DNA from: Desulforudis sp.
Lineage (GTDB): Bacteria; Bacillota; Desulfotomaculia; Desulfotomaculales; Desulforudaceae
Reading direction: 5' to 3'
DNA length: 64,000 nucleotides
Assembly: GCA_003604975.1 (NCBI GenBank)
Contig: QZIR01000012.1
Coordinates: 36,710 to 100,709 of the forward strand
Both the position numbers and the translations under genes were made by a program. The notes beneath the pieces were generated by a model. The model saw only the letters and a list, made by a program, of their open reading frames with translations, was not told where the DNA came from and searched no databases. The stretch's first letter is position 1. Each line of letters starts with the position of its first letter. This document shows, piece after piece, positions 7,774 to 15,709 of the stretch.

Positions 7774-8877
7774 GTGCAAGCGATTCTCAAAAGACTTCAG
7801 GACTTCCGGCTGCTGCCCGTATTCGTACTGGTCAGCATGGGTGTGGGCATTCTGATCGGGAAGCAGTACGGGATCTCAGAGTTCCAACTCACCCCGCCGA
7901 TCGACGCCCTGGCCCAAATCGCCCGCGGCGAATATGTGTGGACTCTGCCCAACTTCCTGGCGCTGGGCGTGGTTATCGGACTGTTTCTAATGATCTACCC
8001 GGCCATGACCAAGATCCGCTTCGAGGATCTCGGCAAGGCCGTCCGTTCACCGAAGCAGTTGCTACTCGTGATGTTTTTCAACTACGCCGTCGCCCCCTTC
8101 TTTATGTTCTTGTTGGCAAAGCTGTTCCTGTCCAACCACCCGGACTTATACGTCGGTCTCATCATCTACGGGTTAGCCCCCTGTATTGCGATGGTCATCG
8201 TGTTCACCTTCCTAGCGCTGGGTAACAACGCCCTGGCCATCGTGCTGGTGGCAATCAATTCGATCATCCAGATGCTCTTGATCCCGGTGTACGCCAAGCT
8301 CCTATTGGGTGATGTCCAGTTTGACGTGCTGGTCGTCGGCTACAGCGTGCTGCTGTACCTAGGCCTGCCCCTGCTGGCCGGTTTCCTCACGCGGCGGATC
8401 GGGGTGGGCCGTATGGGCGAGGAAGGGTTTGAACGGTTCCGGCCCTACCTAGACTCCCTATCCATTATCGGCCTGCTCTTCACCCTGATCGTGATGTTCG
8501 CCCTGAAAGGCGACCTGATTCTGGAGTCGCCCCAGATCATCCTGCTCATGGCTGTACCGATGACCATTTTCTTCTGGGTGATGTTCGGGGTCGTTTACCT
8601 TACCTGCTGGAAGCTCGGCTTTACCTATGAAGACTCCGTGGCCGCCGGTTTCAACAGCACCGGCCGCGACTTTGAGATCGCCATCGCCATCGCCATCACC
8701 GCCTTCAACCCGGTCGTGGCCTTGGCCACTGTGGTCGGCCCGCTGATCGAGGTACCGGTGATGCTGGCTCTGGTCTGGTTTGCCCGCGCCACCCGTGACA
8801 AGCTTTTCCCGGGACGGCACGTGGGATCACAGGTCAAGCTACAGCCCGAATCAAGCAGGGAAATCGCTTCTTCCTAG
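7774..8877 (+). CDS. acr3: ACR3/bile-acid symporter family arsenite efflux permease
   Basis: Integral membrane protein of 367 aa with about 10 hydrophobic segments. Seen: LVSMGVGILIG in TM1, FLMIYPAMTKIRFEDL, YGLAPCIAMVIVFTF carrying the TM4 Cys conserved in As(III) exporters, and ATVVGPLIEVPVMLALVWF with the TM9 Glu. The GTG start at 7774 follows GGAGG by 8 nt. It is only distantly similar to the two damaged acr3 copies in the window, so it is a separate lineage. It is divergent from arsR and converges on arsA across a shared terminator. Export of arsenite from the cytoplasm is the expected job, perhaps energised or regulated by ArsA. Confidence 0.88.
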   Translation: MQAILKRLQDFRLLPVFVLVSMGVGILIGKQYGISEFQLTPPIDALAQIARGEYVWTLPNFLALGVVIGLFLMIYPAMTKIRFEDLGKAVRSPKQLLLVMFFNYAVAPFFMFLLAKLFLSNHPDLYVGLIIYGLAPCIAMVIVFTFLALGNNALAIVLVAINSIIQMLLIPVYAKLLLGDVQFDVLVVGYSVLLYLGLPLLAGFLTRRIGVGRMGEEGFERFRPYLDSLSIIGLLFTLIVMFALKGDLILESPQIILLMAVPMTIFFWVMFGVVYLTCWKLGFTYEDSVAAGFNSTGRDFEIAIAIAITAFNPVVALATVVGPLIEVPVMLALVWFARATRDKLFPGRHVGSQVKLQPESSREIASS

Positions 8878-8899
8878 ACGTCCTTGGCGCACGATTGTA

Positions 8900-8930
8900 A
8901 ACCCGGCTCTCGAGGAGAGCCGGGTTTTTT
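8900..8930. terminator. Bidirectional terminator between acr3 and arsA
   Basis: AACCCGGCTCT (8900-8910) pairs perfectly with AGAGCCGGGTT (8916-8926) around a 5-nt loop and is followed by TTTT. The converging genes acr3 and arsA end on either side. Confidence 0.85.
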
Positions 8931-8945
8931 GGGTTATTTATCGGG

Positions 8946-10826
8946 CTACAGCCGATTCCAGTCCGTGAGGACTTCCGCACCCGGAGGCTTGGCCCGGTCC
9001 GGCGGGCCGAAACGGGCATCATCCCGCAGGGCTGTGGAAAACAGCTCTTCGAGACCGTGCCTTCCCAAAGGCGCTTCGATCTGCCAGGGAATGTACACCG
9101 TTTTTGGAGCCAGTTCATCAATGACCTTGGTCAGCCACGGGCCCTCAGCCCGGGCCAGGCTCGTGAGGACGGGGTCGCTGGCCTGAACCCCGGTCCAGGT
9201 CTGGTTGATAATCCACCAGGCCGGTTCGATCTCGGCCCGGCGCAGGTCATCCTGCAGTCGGGAGGCCTCTAAAACCGGTGTGGCCTGGGCAAGTGTCACC
9301 ACCAGGACGTGGGTCAGCTCGGGATCCCGCAGACGGGGCAGGAGCATCCGGACTTCCTCCGGTACGCCGCCGGTGTTCCGTTCTACCTCCCGGTGGTAGG
9401 CCTGGGTCGCATCCAGCAGGAGCAGGGTGTGTCCCGTCGGTGCGGTGTCCAAAACCACAAAGCCTTCGTCCACCTTGGCCACCGCCCGCGCGAAGGCCCG
9501 GAAAACAGCGATTTCTTCGGTGCAGGGAGAGGCCAGGTCTTCGGCCAGGAGTGCCCGGCCTTCCTCGTCCAACTCCGCCCCGGCCGTACGCATGACCTCG
9601 TCACGGTAAGCCGTGACCTCGGCCGCCGGATCAATATGGCTGACCGACAGCCGTTCTTCTTCACCCCGTTGAGCGCCCGCCAGGGTAATTTCCAGGTGTG
9701 CCGTGGGATCGGTGGTGGAAAGGTGTACACGGTGCCCCTGCTCCGCCAGGGCCAGCGCCATCGCCGCGGCGACGGTTGTCTTACCGACCCCGCCCTTGCC
9801 CATCACCAGGACCACGCCCTTCTCACGCGCGCCCAGATCCGCCAGTATGGCATCCAATCCCTGCGGAGCGTTGATGCTGCCTGCTTCTTCTTCGGCGTAG
9901 GCAGGGGCTTTCGGACTCTGTCCCGGCCCGAGGTGAGTAACATCCGATCGGCCCTCCCGGATCTGCTCGGCCAGAATGCGCAGGCCGGCCAATCCCACCG
10001 GCAGTACCGGCAGCAGCGGTACCACCAGGCGCGGGAACCCCCTGATCGCCGCCGGTATATGGTCCAGGGCTTCCTGCTGCCGCTCCTTGAAGGCTTGAGC
10101 CACACGGTCTTCTCCGGTGGTCGTCAGGACACCGTTAATCACCAGTCGCTGGTTGGTGAGGCCCAGTTCCTGCAGTTCCTTTCCTGCTCTGGCCGCCTCC
10201 GCCAAGGCCGAAGGCTCGGCTCTCGTCACCAGAAAGAGAGTGGTAAAGCCGATGTCACTCAAGCTCGACACCGCATTCTCATACTTCTGCCGTTCTTCCC
10301 CCAACCCGGACACAGGCCCGATACAGGACGCGCCGTGCACATTGTCACCCAGGAAACCGGACCAGGCTTTGGGCAGGGCGAGCAAGCGTAGCGTATGACC
10401 GGTGGGTGCCGTATCGAAGACAACATGGTCGTAGTCGGACTCACCATCCGTATCACACAAGAGACTGGTGAAGAGGGAGAAGGTCGCGATCTCCAGCGTA
10501 CATGAGCCGGAAAGCTGCTCTTCCATAGACGCGACTACCTCTTTCGGCATCGTTTCGCGATAGGGGCCGATGACCTTCTCGCGGTATTCCCTGGCGGCCT
10601 CTTCGGGATCCAGGTTAAGCGCCCATAAGCCGTCAACTCCGGCTATTGCCGTCGGCTGTTGACCGATTTCGGTTTCAAAGACATCATTCAGGTTCGATGC
10701 CGGATCGGTGCTCACCAAAAGGACTCTCTTACCTGCATCGGCCAGGTTCATCGCCATTGCACAAGCCACGGATGTTTTCCCAACGCCGCCCTTGCCCGTG
10801 AAAAACAGGTAGCGTGTAGCGTCCAA
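8946..10826 (-). CDS. arsA: Arsenite-transporting ATPase ArsA, two-domain
   Basis: Cytoplasmic ATPase that drives arsenite efflux. Two homologous halves (626 aa) are present, each with a P loop: FTGKGGVGKTSVACAMA at residues 8-24 and MGKGGVGKTTVAAAMA near 342. Each half has the DTAPTGHTLRLL or DTAPTGHTLLLL signature. Cys residues in SGSCTLEIATF, GASCIGPVSG and LASPCTEEIAVF match the As(III)-binding triad of the family. The TTG start at 10826 follows AAGGAGTGAGG. It is 6 nt downstream of arsD, so the order is arsD-arsA. Confidence 0.96.
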   Translation of the reverse strand: MDATRYLFFTGKGGVGKTSVACAMAMNLADAGKRVLLVSTDPASNLNDVFETEIGQQPTAIAGVDGLWALNLDPEEAAREYREKVIGPYRETMPKEVVASMEEQLSGSCTLEIATFSLFTSLLCDTDGESDYDHVVFDTAPTGHTLRLLALPKAWSGFLGDNVHGASCIGPVSGLGEERQKYENAVSSLSDIGFTTLFLVTRAEPSALAEAARAGKELQELGLTNQRLVINGVLTTTGEDRVAQAFKERQQEALDHIPAAIRGFPRLVVPLLPVLPVGLAGLRILAEQIREGRSDVTHLGPGQSPKAPAYAEEEAGSINAPQGLDAILADLGAREKGVVLVMGKGGVGKTTVAAAMALALAEQGHRVHLSTTDPTAHLEITLAGAQRGEEERLSVSHIDPAAEVTAYRDEVMRTAGAELDEEGRALLAEDLASPCTEEIAVFRAFARAVAKVDEGFVVLDTAPTGHTLLLLDATQAYHREVERNTGGVPEEVRMLLPRLRDPELTHVLVVTLAQATPVLEASRLQDDLRRAEIEPAWWIINQTWTGVQASDPVLTSLARAEGPWLTKVIDELAPKTVYIPWQIEAPLGRHGLEELFSTALRDDARFGPPDRAKPPGAEVLTDWNRL

Positions 10827-10832
10827 CGAACC

Positions 10833-11135
10833 TCACTCCTTGCTCCATGCTTCAAACTCATCACTAGTCGGGTAGCGCCCGGTCAGGCGTACCTCGTTGT
10901 CCACCAGAACCACCGGCAGGACGTCCGCACCCTTTTCATTCAGGAGCCTCTGCACCTCTTTCTCAGCAACAAAGGCCTGTGGCTCCTGGGAGAGGTTATA
11001 CCGTTTGACCTTCACACCCTGGTTGCCCAGTCGCTGCAAATCCGCAGCCACCCTCATCAGCTCCCGGTTCGGACTCGGGCCGCAAAGCCCCGTACTGCAG
11101 CACATCGCGGGATCAAAGATGGCAATGTTCTTCAT
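10833..11135 (-). CDS. arsD: Arsenical metallochaperone ArsD
   Basis: Small chaperone of 100 aa that hands As(III) to ArsA. Seen: IAIFDPAMCCSTGLCG, with the vicinal Cys pair and third Cys that form the As(III) site, then VLPVVLVDNEVRLTGRYP in the thioredoxin-like fold. It lacks the C-terminal Cys pairs of plasmid R773 ArsD. The ATG at 11135 follows GGGGGG; a GTG immediately before it is the alternative. Confidence 0.93.
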   Translation of the reverse strand: MKNIAIFDPAMCCSTGLCGPSPNRELMRVAADLQRLGNQGVKVKRYNLSQEPQAFVAEKEVQRLLNEKGADVLPVVLVDNEVRLTGRYPTSDEFEAWSKE

Positions 11136-11204
11136 CACTCAAATCCCCCCATAAGCTTGGTTGGACTTATTGTCTATTTCACAGGGATTGAATATACGCA
11201 GCCC

Positions 11205-11468
11205 TTACCAGTCTCGGTCCAACTCCGTAACCGTGACGTAAACACGCGGTGAAATGCCGGCGTTTTCAAGGGCTTTCCGGGCAAAGCCAATCCCACACCC
11301 GTCGATGGCCACGCACTTCTTTGCCTTCCTGGAAGCCTCAACAAACGAAGGTAAGTGAGCCCCCACTCCGATAAGGCAGTACATCCTCTCCTGACTCAGG
11401 GTATCTAGGGTTTTGGCAGCATCTTTTTGCTCTGATACTTGACTGATAGTTCCACAGAAACAAGGACG
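11205..11468 (-). pseudogene. DGC-domain zinc-binding protein remnant, no start codon
   Basis: An 87-codon frame reads PCFCGTISQV, RMYCLIGVGAHLPSFVEASR, KKCVAIDGCGIGFARKALE and VYVTVTELDRDW, a typical DGC (putative zinc-binding) protein. TGA lies directly upstream at 11471-11469, and the only in-frame start (ATG 11381) would discard the N-terminal Cys motif. In another frame the preceding bases read IPYERPEKGAGVITDV, which could be the missing N terminus, so a frameshift near 11465 is likely. It lies between arsD and the DUF2703 gene. An intact paralogue is at 14252. Confidence 0.65.
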
Positions 11469-11543
11469 TCAGTAATCACACCGGCTCCCTTTTCCGGGCG
11501 TTCGTATGGGATAATCCCTACTCAGCAACGAATAGCGACCCGC

Positions 11544-12005
11544 TTAGGGCCGATCCTTGCTGACCCCATCGAAGAAACGCTTCAGGTTCTCCGGCAGCTC
11601 CTGCAAACTGTCTCTTTCCGGAGGTGGCTGGATAGATCCCCCGTAGACCTCCCGCAGGATGGCATCCATGATCATGGCCTTTGGCGGCACGCTGTATTCC
11701 TTGCCCTGGTAGACCCAGACGCGGCAATCCACGTCCTCGCCGCAAAGGTCCCCGCAGGACTCGCACAGACTCTCCTTCACGTCAAGCTGGATGTCGCGGC
11801 CGTTGATCCGGATCGTGGGTGAACTGACAAACCTCTGCTCCAGGGCCTGTTCGGCGGTTTGGATGTGAATGCTGCGTACCTTAACCTCCACGCCGGTGGC
11901 TGCTAGAAGGCGGGCCACTTCGGTCACAGCCTCTTTCAGACTGTTCTCGGTCCCCTGGCAGCGTGTGCACACGCTCAGGTCAACATATAGGAACTCGATG
12001 TCCAG
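11544..12005 (-). CDS. DUF2703-family protein with CxxC motifs
   Basis: Function unknown; the DUF2703 family is often found beside arsenic and mercury genes. Seen: LDIEFLYVDLSVCTRCQGTE, a CxxC motif on a thioredoxin-like first strand, RFVSSPTIRINGRDIQLD resembling the cis-Pro side of that fold, and CESCGDLCGEDVDCR, a second Cys cluster. The only canonical start, GTG at 11972, would remove the conserved strand LDIEFLYVDLS, so translation may begin at CTG 12005, giving 153 aa. The frame is open back to a TAA near 12030. It lies 33 nt below the SelW-like gene and probably shares its transcript. Confidence 0.7.
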   Translation of the reverse strand: MDIEFLYVDLSVCTRCQGTENSLKEAVTEVARLLAATGVEVKVRSIHIQTAEQALEQRFVSSPTIRINGRDIQLDVKESLCESCGDLCGEDVDCRVWVYQGKEYSVPPKAMIMDAILREVYGGSIQPPPERDSLQELPENLKRFFDGVSKDRP

Positions 12006-12038
12006 GCGCCTGGTCCCGATCCCACTTTCGGTACTGGG

Positions 12039-12419
12039 TTAGGAAGCTCCCAGCGGGGATGGGCAGCAACCCTGGCCCTCTTCGGCAGTATTGCCCGTGC
12101 AGCTGCACCCACATGTGTCAACTCGCTTAGGTTCCACGCTATCTCCTCCTTGTTGGTTGTCTCTGGAAGCCATGTACTCCCTTAGGTTCCGTATCACTTC
12201 TTCGTCCGTGGGTATGCGACCGCATATGCTGTCGTTGGTGTAGACGATCTTGTGGCCCACAGTCACTTCGTAGATCTTGTTGTGTCCCTCAACCAGTTCC
12301 GTTTTTAGCCCGATTTCTCTGATGGCAGCCGCCAGACCGGCGGCGTGTCGGAGATAGCCTCACTCCACGCAGTAGGTTATCTGCACCGGTGGCAGTCCAT
12401 TGAATCCGTGTAATCCCAT
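12039..12419 (-). CDS. SelW/Rdx-like selenoprotein with CxxU motif
   Basis: From the ATG at 12419, with AAGGAG about 6 nt upstream, one frame runs 126 codons to TAA at 12039 if the TGA at 12362-12360 is read as selenocysteine (residue 20). The product starts with a first strand PPVQITYCVEU, then GYLRHAAGLAAAI, KIYEVTVGHKIVYTND and GRIPTDEEVIRNLREYM. This is the beta-alpha-beta order and CxxU redox motif of the SelW/SelT/Rdx family. An unusual C-terminal tail CGCSCTGNT...GCC could bind metal. A hairpin of bacterial SECIS form lies 15 nt after the UGA. It sits between an ArsP-type permease and a DUF2703 gene. SelW proteins are thioredoxin-fold oxidoreductases; the partner here is unknown. Confidence 0.85.
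12328..12344 (-). promoter_or_regulatory. Bacterial SECIS hairpin of the SelW-like gene
   Basis: In the mRNA GCCGCC, loop GGUCU, GGCGGC form a perfect 6-bp stem starting 15 nt after the UGA. The loop begins with GG, as SelB-recognised bacterial SECIS elements require. Confidence 0.78.
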
Positions 12420-12519
12420 ACTGTTCTCCTTCCCTTCTTAGGCCTTTTCCCAAACTCCCCCATGTTGAATCCTTTCCTTTTTTTCTAATCAATCAGAAAC
12501 CGCTTGGTGAGCGTACCCT

Positions 12520-13440
12520 CTACAGCGAAGCCTGCACGAACTGGAACAGGTATCCGGCGCCAATGGCAACAGTGAGCACGGTGATCACAAAGGCCGCCAC
12601 TAGCCGCCGCCGGAAGATGGCGGAGAGTAGCAGCAGTTCCGGAATACTGGCCCCGGCCCCGCCGATGATCAGGGCGATCACCGCACCGATGCCCATCCCT
12701 TTGCTAATCAGCACGGAGCTGACCGGAATAATCGTCTCCGCCCGGATGTACATGGGGATTCCGATCACGGCCGCCAGCGGAATGGCCAGCGGGTTGTCTG
12801 CGCCGGCCACCCGCACCACGAAGTCCTGAGGGACGAAACCGTAGATCAGGGCACCGACGGCGGCACCCAGCAGAAGGTACACGAACACCTGCCGGAAGAG
12901 GGCTTTTGCTCCTCCAAAAGCTCTCCGGAAACGCTCACGGGTGGTGTCTTTAGTGCTGTCCGATGAAGCCCCCCCGCCGCAGCATCCCCCCTGGATTTCC
13001 ACGCCCTTGTATTCACATGCAAACCCAAGCCGCTCCCAGATCATCCCGCTCAGTACCGCTGCGGTGAACACGACCGCGATGTAGACAACGGTGGTCTTGA
13101 TACCCAGCAGGACGAAGAGGAGTGCGACGATCACGGGGTTTAACAGCGGCGAGGCGATCAGAAAGGACATCGTCACCCCGAACGGCGCACCCCCGTTCAG
13201 GAGCCCGACCAGGATCGGAATCGTGGAACAGGAACAGAATGGGGTGACCATCCCAAAGGCAGCGCCAAGCACATTACCCACGCCTCTGCGCTGGCGTTCA
13301 AGAATAGTCCTGATCCTTTCCGGCGGGACATATTCCTGAAGCAGCCCAACCAGGAAGCTGATACCGATAAAAAGTACGGTCAATTCGGCCATGATGATCA
13401 GGAAAAAGGTCAAGGTATCGATCAGATAGGCGGTTTCCAT
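12520..13440 (-). CDS. ArsP-type permease (UPF0718/DUF318 family)
   Basis: Membrane protein of 306 aa with about eight segments. Seen: GMVTPFCSCSTIPILVGLL, the Cys-containing signature of these permeases, MSFLIASPLLNPVIVALL, and the repeat-related IGIPMYIRAETIIPVSSVL. A Cys-rich cytoplasmic loop (CEYKGVEIQGGCCGGG) separates the halves. ArsP members export trivalent organoarsenicals; others have unproven substrates. I start at the ATG at 13440 downstream of GGGAGAG; a TTG at 13470 is possible. The gene is 48 nt below the PadR gene and 100 nt above the SelW-like gene, probably one operon. Confidence 0.82.
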   Translation of the reverse strand: METAYLIDTLTFFLIIMAELTVLFIGISFLVGLLQEYVPPERIRTILERQRRGVGNVLGAAFGMVTPFCSCSTIPILVGLLNGGAPFGVTMSFLIASPLLNPVIVALLFVLLGIKTTVVYIAVVFTAAVLSGMIWERLGFACEYKGVEIQGGCCGGGASSDSTKDTTRERFRRAFGGAKALFRQVFVYLLLGAAVGALIYGFVPQDFVVRVAGADNPLAIPLAAVIGIPMYIRAETIIPVSSVLISKGMGIGAVIALIIGGAGASIPELLLLSAIFRRRLVAAFVITVLTVAIGAGYLFQFVQASL

Positions 13441-13488
13441 AAGCCTGCTCACTCTCCCAACATAGAACAACAGCTGCCAGTGGGCTGC

Positions 13489-13854
13489 TTATCTCCCCTC
13501 TTGCGGTACCTGAACCGCCTTCAGGATGTAACCGGTCACCTCCTGCCAGGCGTCAACCGCTACCTCAAAGGCCTCACGGCCCCTGGCGGTGAGGGTATAG
13601 ACCTTCCGTTCACGACCGTTGACGATTTCCGTGGAGGCGGTAACATAACCGCCGTCCTCGAACTCACGGAGAACGGGGTAAATCGTCCCCTCGGTGGGAG
13701 TACAGCAGCCCTTCGTGACAGAGGCCACGGTCTGGGCGATTTCGTACCCGTGCATTGATTCGCGGTACAATACCCGCAAAATAAAAAACTTGGAGAGGCT
13801 CATTTTGATAATACCGTTCCAATACTCACGGTTGGTGTAGTCCACGCGGCTCAA
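13489..13854 (-). CDS. PadR-family regulator with a Cys pair
   Basis: Winged-helix regulator of about 121 aa. Seen: GIIKMSLSKFFILRVLYR, SMHGYEIAQTVASVT, PTEGTIYPVLREFEDGGYV and RKVYTLTARGREAFE, the PadR N-terminal domain, followed by a short C-terminal helix. The sequence KGCCTPTEGT places two adjacent Cys just before the DNA-recognition helix, which I do not expect in the family and which could be a thiol sensor. The TTG at 13854 follows GGGGGG at good spacing; GTG 13845 (MDYTNREYW) is the alternative. First gene of the permease operon, so likely its regulator. Confidence 0.85.
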   Translation of the reverse strand: MSRVDYTNREYWNGIIKMSLSKFFILRVLYRESMHGYEIAQTVASVTKGCCTPTEGTIYPVLREFEDGGYVTASTEIVNGRERKVYTLTARGREAFEVAVDAWQEVTGYILKAVQVPQEGR

Positions 13855-13957
13855 CCATATCCCCCCTCTATGCATTGATGGGCAAGGTATAGTTGCATTA
13901 TGTGGCGGGCTTCCTGGGACTGTCAACCAGGGAAGGTTAGATACCTGCGGTCATAGA

Positions 13958-14214
13958 TTATTGTGCTTGGGATGGTTGCGTCTCTAGTTTCAGATACGCG
14001 AGGTATTCTTCCCACAGTTTTAAGCGCTCCTTAGCCTCCTCAATGTCGAGCTTCTCGATGGCATATCCGGTGTGGGCAATAAGATAGTCTCCCTCATACA
14101 CCTCTCCCACCAGCATAGTGTTCACAGAACGGGTGACACCGAAGACCCGGACTACCGCCCCTGACTATTCTTCTTGTCCACCTCGATCACGCGCCCGGGT
14201 ACAGCTACGCACAT
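13958..14214 (-). pseudogene. Second hypC-like gene, frameshifted
   Basis: From the ATG at 14214 the frame gives MCVAVPGRVIEVDKKNSQG and then hits TAG. Restoring one G in the run at 14161-14158 gives VVRVFGVTRSVNTMLVGEV, YLIAHTGYAIEKLDIEEA and KERLKLWEEYLAYLKL to TAA at 13958, a complete HypC/HupF chaperone. HypC carries the iron-cyanide ligand to HypD through its N-terminal Cys2. It is clearly paralogous to the intact hypC at 46112. The interval is 257 nt, one short of a whole number of codons. It may be a true pseudogene or a homopolymer sequencing error. Confidence 0.8.
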
Positions 14215-14251
14215 CCCAACAACCTCCTTCGGCAAGTTCGAATTTGATTTA

Positions 14252-14638
14252 TTACCCGGAGAGTCCGCCCAACACCCTGTCGGCCACCCTCCGCGCGAAC
14301 TCGGGATCAAAATCCCGGTCCTTTTTCTTCTCTACGGCGAAATCCTGGACGACCTCTACGCTCAGATCCGGTTCCCGGCCGGTACGCTCCCGGACAATGG
14401 CACTGGCACACCTCACGGCGCACCCGTCAATCACCACCACGGCCTGCGCCTCCTGAATACGCTTGATGGGTTTGTCCCGCCCAAGAGCCAGGGCCGGCAG
14501 ACAGATCAGGTGTGATCCGGCCACACCCGCCACGACCAAGTCACCCGCGGCTGCGGTAACCGCGCCGGTATTGGAGGCACCGGAACAGGTGGCAAGAACT
14601 ACCTGGGCAACACCCTCTTTTTGGGCCATACTCCTCAT
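14252..14638 (-). CDS. DGC-domain putative zinc-binding protein
   Basis: Protein of 128 aa from the ATG at 14638 (or 14629). Seen: VLATCSGASNTGAVTAAAGD, a Cys-Ser-Gly loop, GSHLICLPALALG, and VVVIDGCAVRCASAIV, the motif that names the DGC domain; its paired cysteines are thought to bind zinc. Family function is unknown, and members often sit next to metal or arsenic transport genes, as here. It has a broken relative at 11205. It lies 37 nt upstream of the frameshifted hypC copy on the same strand. Confidence 0.75.
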   Translation of the reverse strand: MRSMAQKEGVAQVVLATCSGASNTGAVTAAAGDLVVAGVAGSHLICLPALALGRDKPIKRIQEAQAVVVIDGCAVRCASAIVRERTGREPDLSVEVVQDFAVEKKKDRDFDPEFARRVADRVLGGLSG

Positions 14639-14990
14639 TCCCCTTCCGTTTGGCCATCTGTAACACGGTTACTATAGGTTTAATTCGCCTGGTCTTACCC
14701 ACCGCTCAAGCTTTATTAGGATTTTACAATATAGCATTAGACTGATTATATATGCTCCGTCCCGTAGTAGTCAATGATAATGAACTAGAAAACAACTAGC
14801 AACGAGACTGCTCCGGGAGTTAGTGCCCACTGCCAATTGCCTCCGCATATGGCCGATTCAGATTGTTCCACCATCAAAGGAACGGCATCCCAGCTATACA
14901 ATGATCTTTTGCGGAAACACTAAGCAATGTGGTCGGCCAACCGGCTCACCGGCACAAGGCCGGGAGGCGCGTTACTACTTTTGGTAGAGG
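14639..14990. other. AT-richer intergenic region, no gene seen
   Basis: This 350-nt space separates the DGC gene (minus) from the second acr3 fragment (plus). It is more AT-rich than its surroundings around 14690-14760, where promoters for either side could lie, and contains only weak dyads such as AGCAT...ATGCT at 14732-14755. I see no coding frame, RNA gene or strong promoter. Confidence 0.4.
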
Positions 14991-15709
14991 ATGATAGTTA
15001 TGGCGAAAGCAGTGGACTCCGGGGAAGGCCAGCTCGAAAAGGCGCGGCCGTTGGGGTTCTTTCAGAAATACCTGACCCTGTGGGTGCTCCTCAGTATGGC
15101 GGTGGGCATCGGGTTGGGCGCCCTTTTCCCAAGAACGGCTGAACTGCTGAATGCAATGTCGATTGCCCAGGTGAACATCCCCATCGCCTTCCTGCTCTTC
15201 GGCATGATGTACCCGATTATGGTGCAGATCGACTTCAGCGAAGTCGTCCAGGCCTTCCGGAATCCAAAGGCGATGTCATTCTGGCGCAGCCCCTGCTGAT
15301 CGGGATGATCGCCGTCCCCCTGATCATCCAGACCCTGGTTATTTTCACCATTACCTACATTGCCGCCAGATTAATCGGGCTTTATTATGAGGATGCTGCT
15401 CCGAGCGCCCTGATCGGGGCCTCGAACCACTTTGAGGTCGCCATCGCCACCGCCGCCACCCTGTTTGGGCTGGCCTCCGGAGCCGCTCTGGCCACTGTGG
15501 TCGGGGTGCTGATCGAAGTCCCCCTGATGCTCATCCTGGTCCGGATCTGTCTGCGCACCATGAACCGCTTCCCGCGCAAGGTTGCCGCCTCCGCAAGCCC
15601 CCGTAGCGGGGCGCTGACACCAAGGCCCACCCAGGCCTTCTGCCGTCCCGGCTTATCACCCGCCCGCGAGCCCGCCGGCGATCCAGAAGATCCAGAGCGC
15701 GAGGACTAG
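14991..15709 (+). pseudogene. ACR3-type arsenite transporter with internal deletion and frameshift
   Basis: The first 90 or so codons match the N terminus of the 5806 copy ([37 protein letters not shown]), then stop at TGA 15297-15299. In another frame the sequence [19 protein letters not shown] joins directly to the C-terminal part of ACR3 ([36 protein letters not shown]). About 130 residues including TM3-6 and the As-binding Cys are gone, and the junction near 15268 is out of frame. The start is at ATG 14991 or 15000 (MAKAVDS). The 3' end runs into the ccdA gene on the other strand. Confidence 0.85.
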
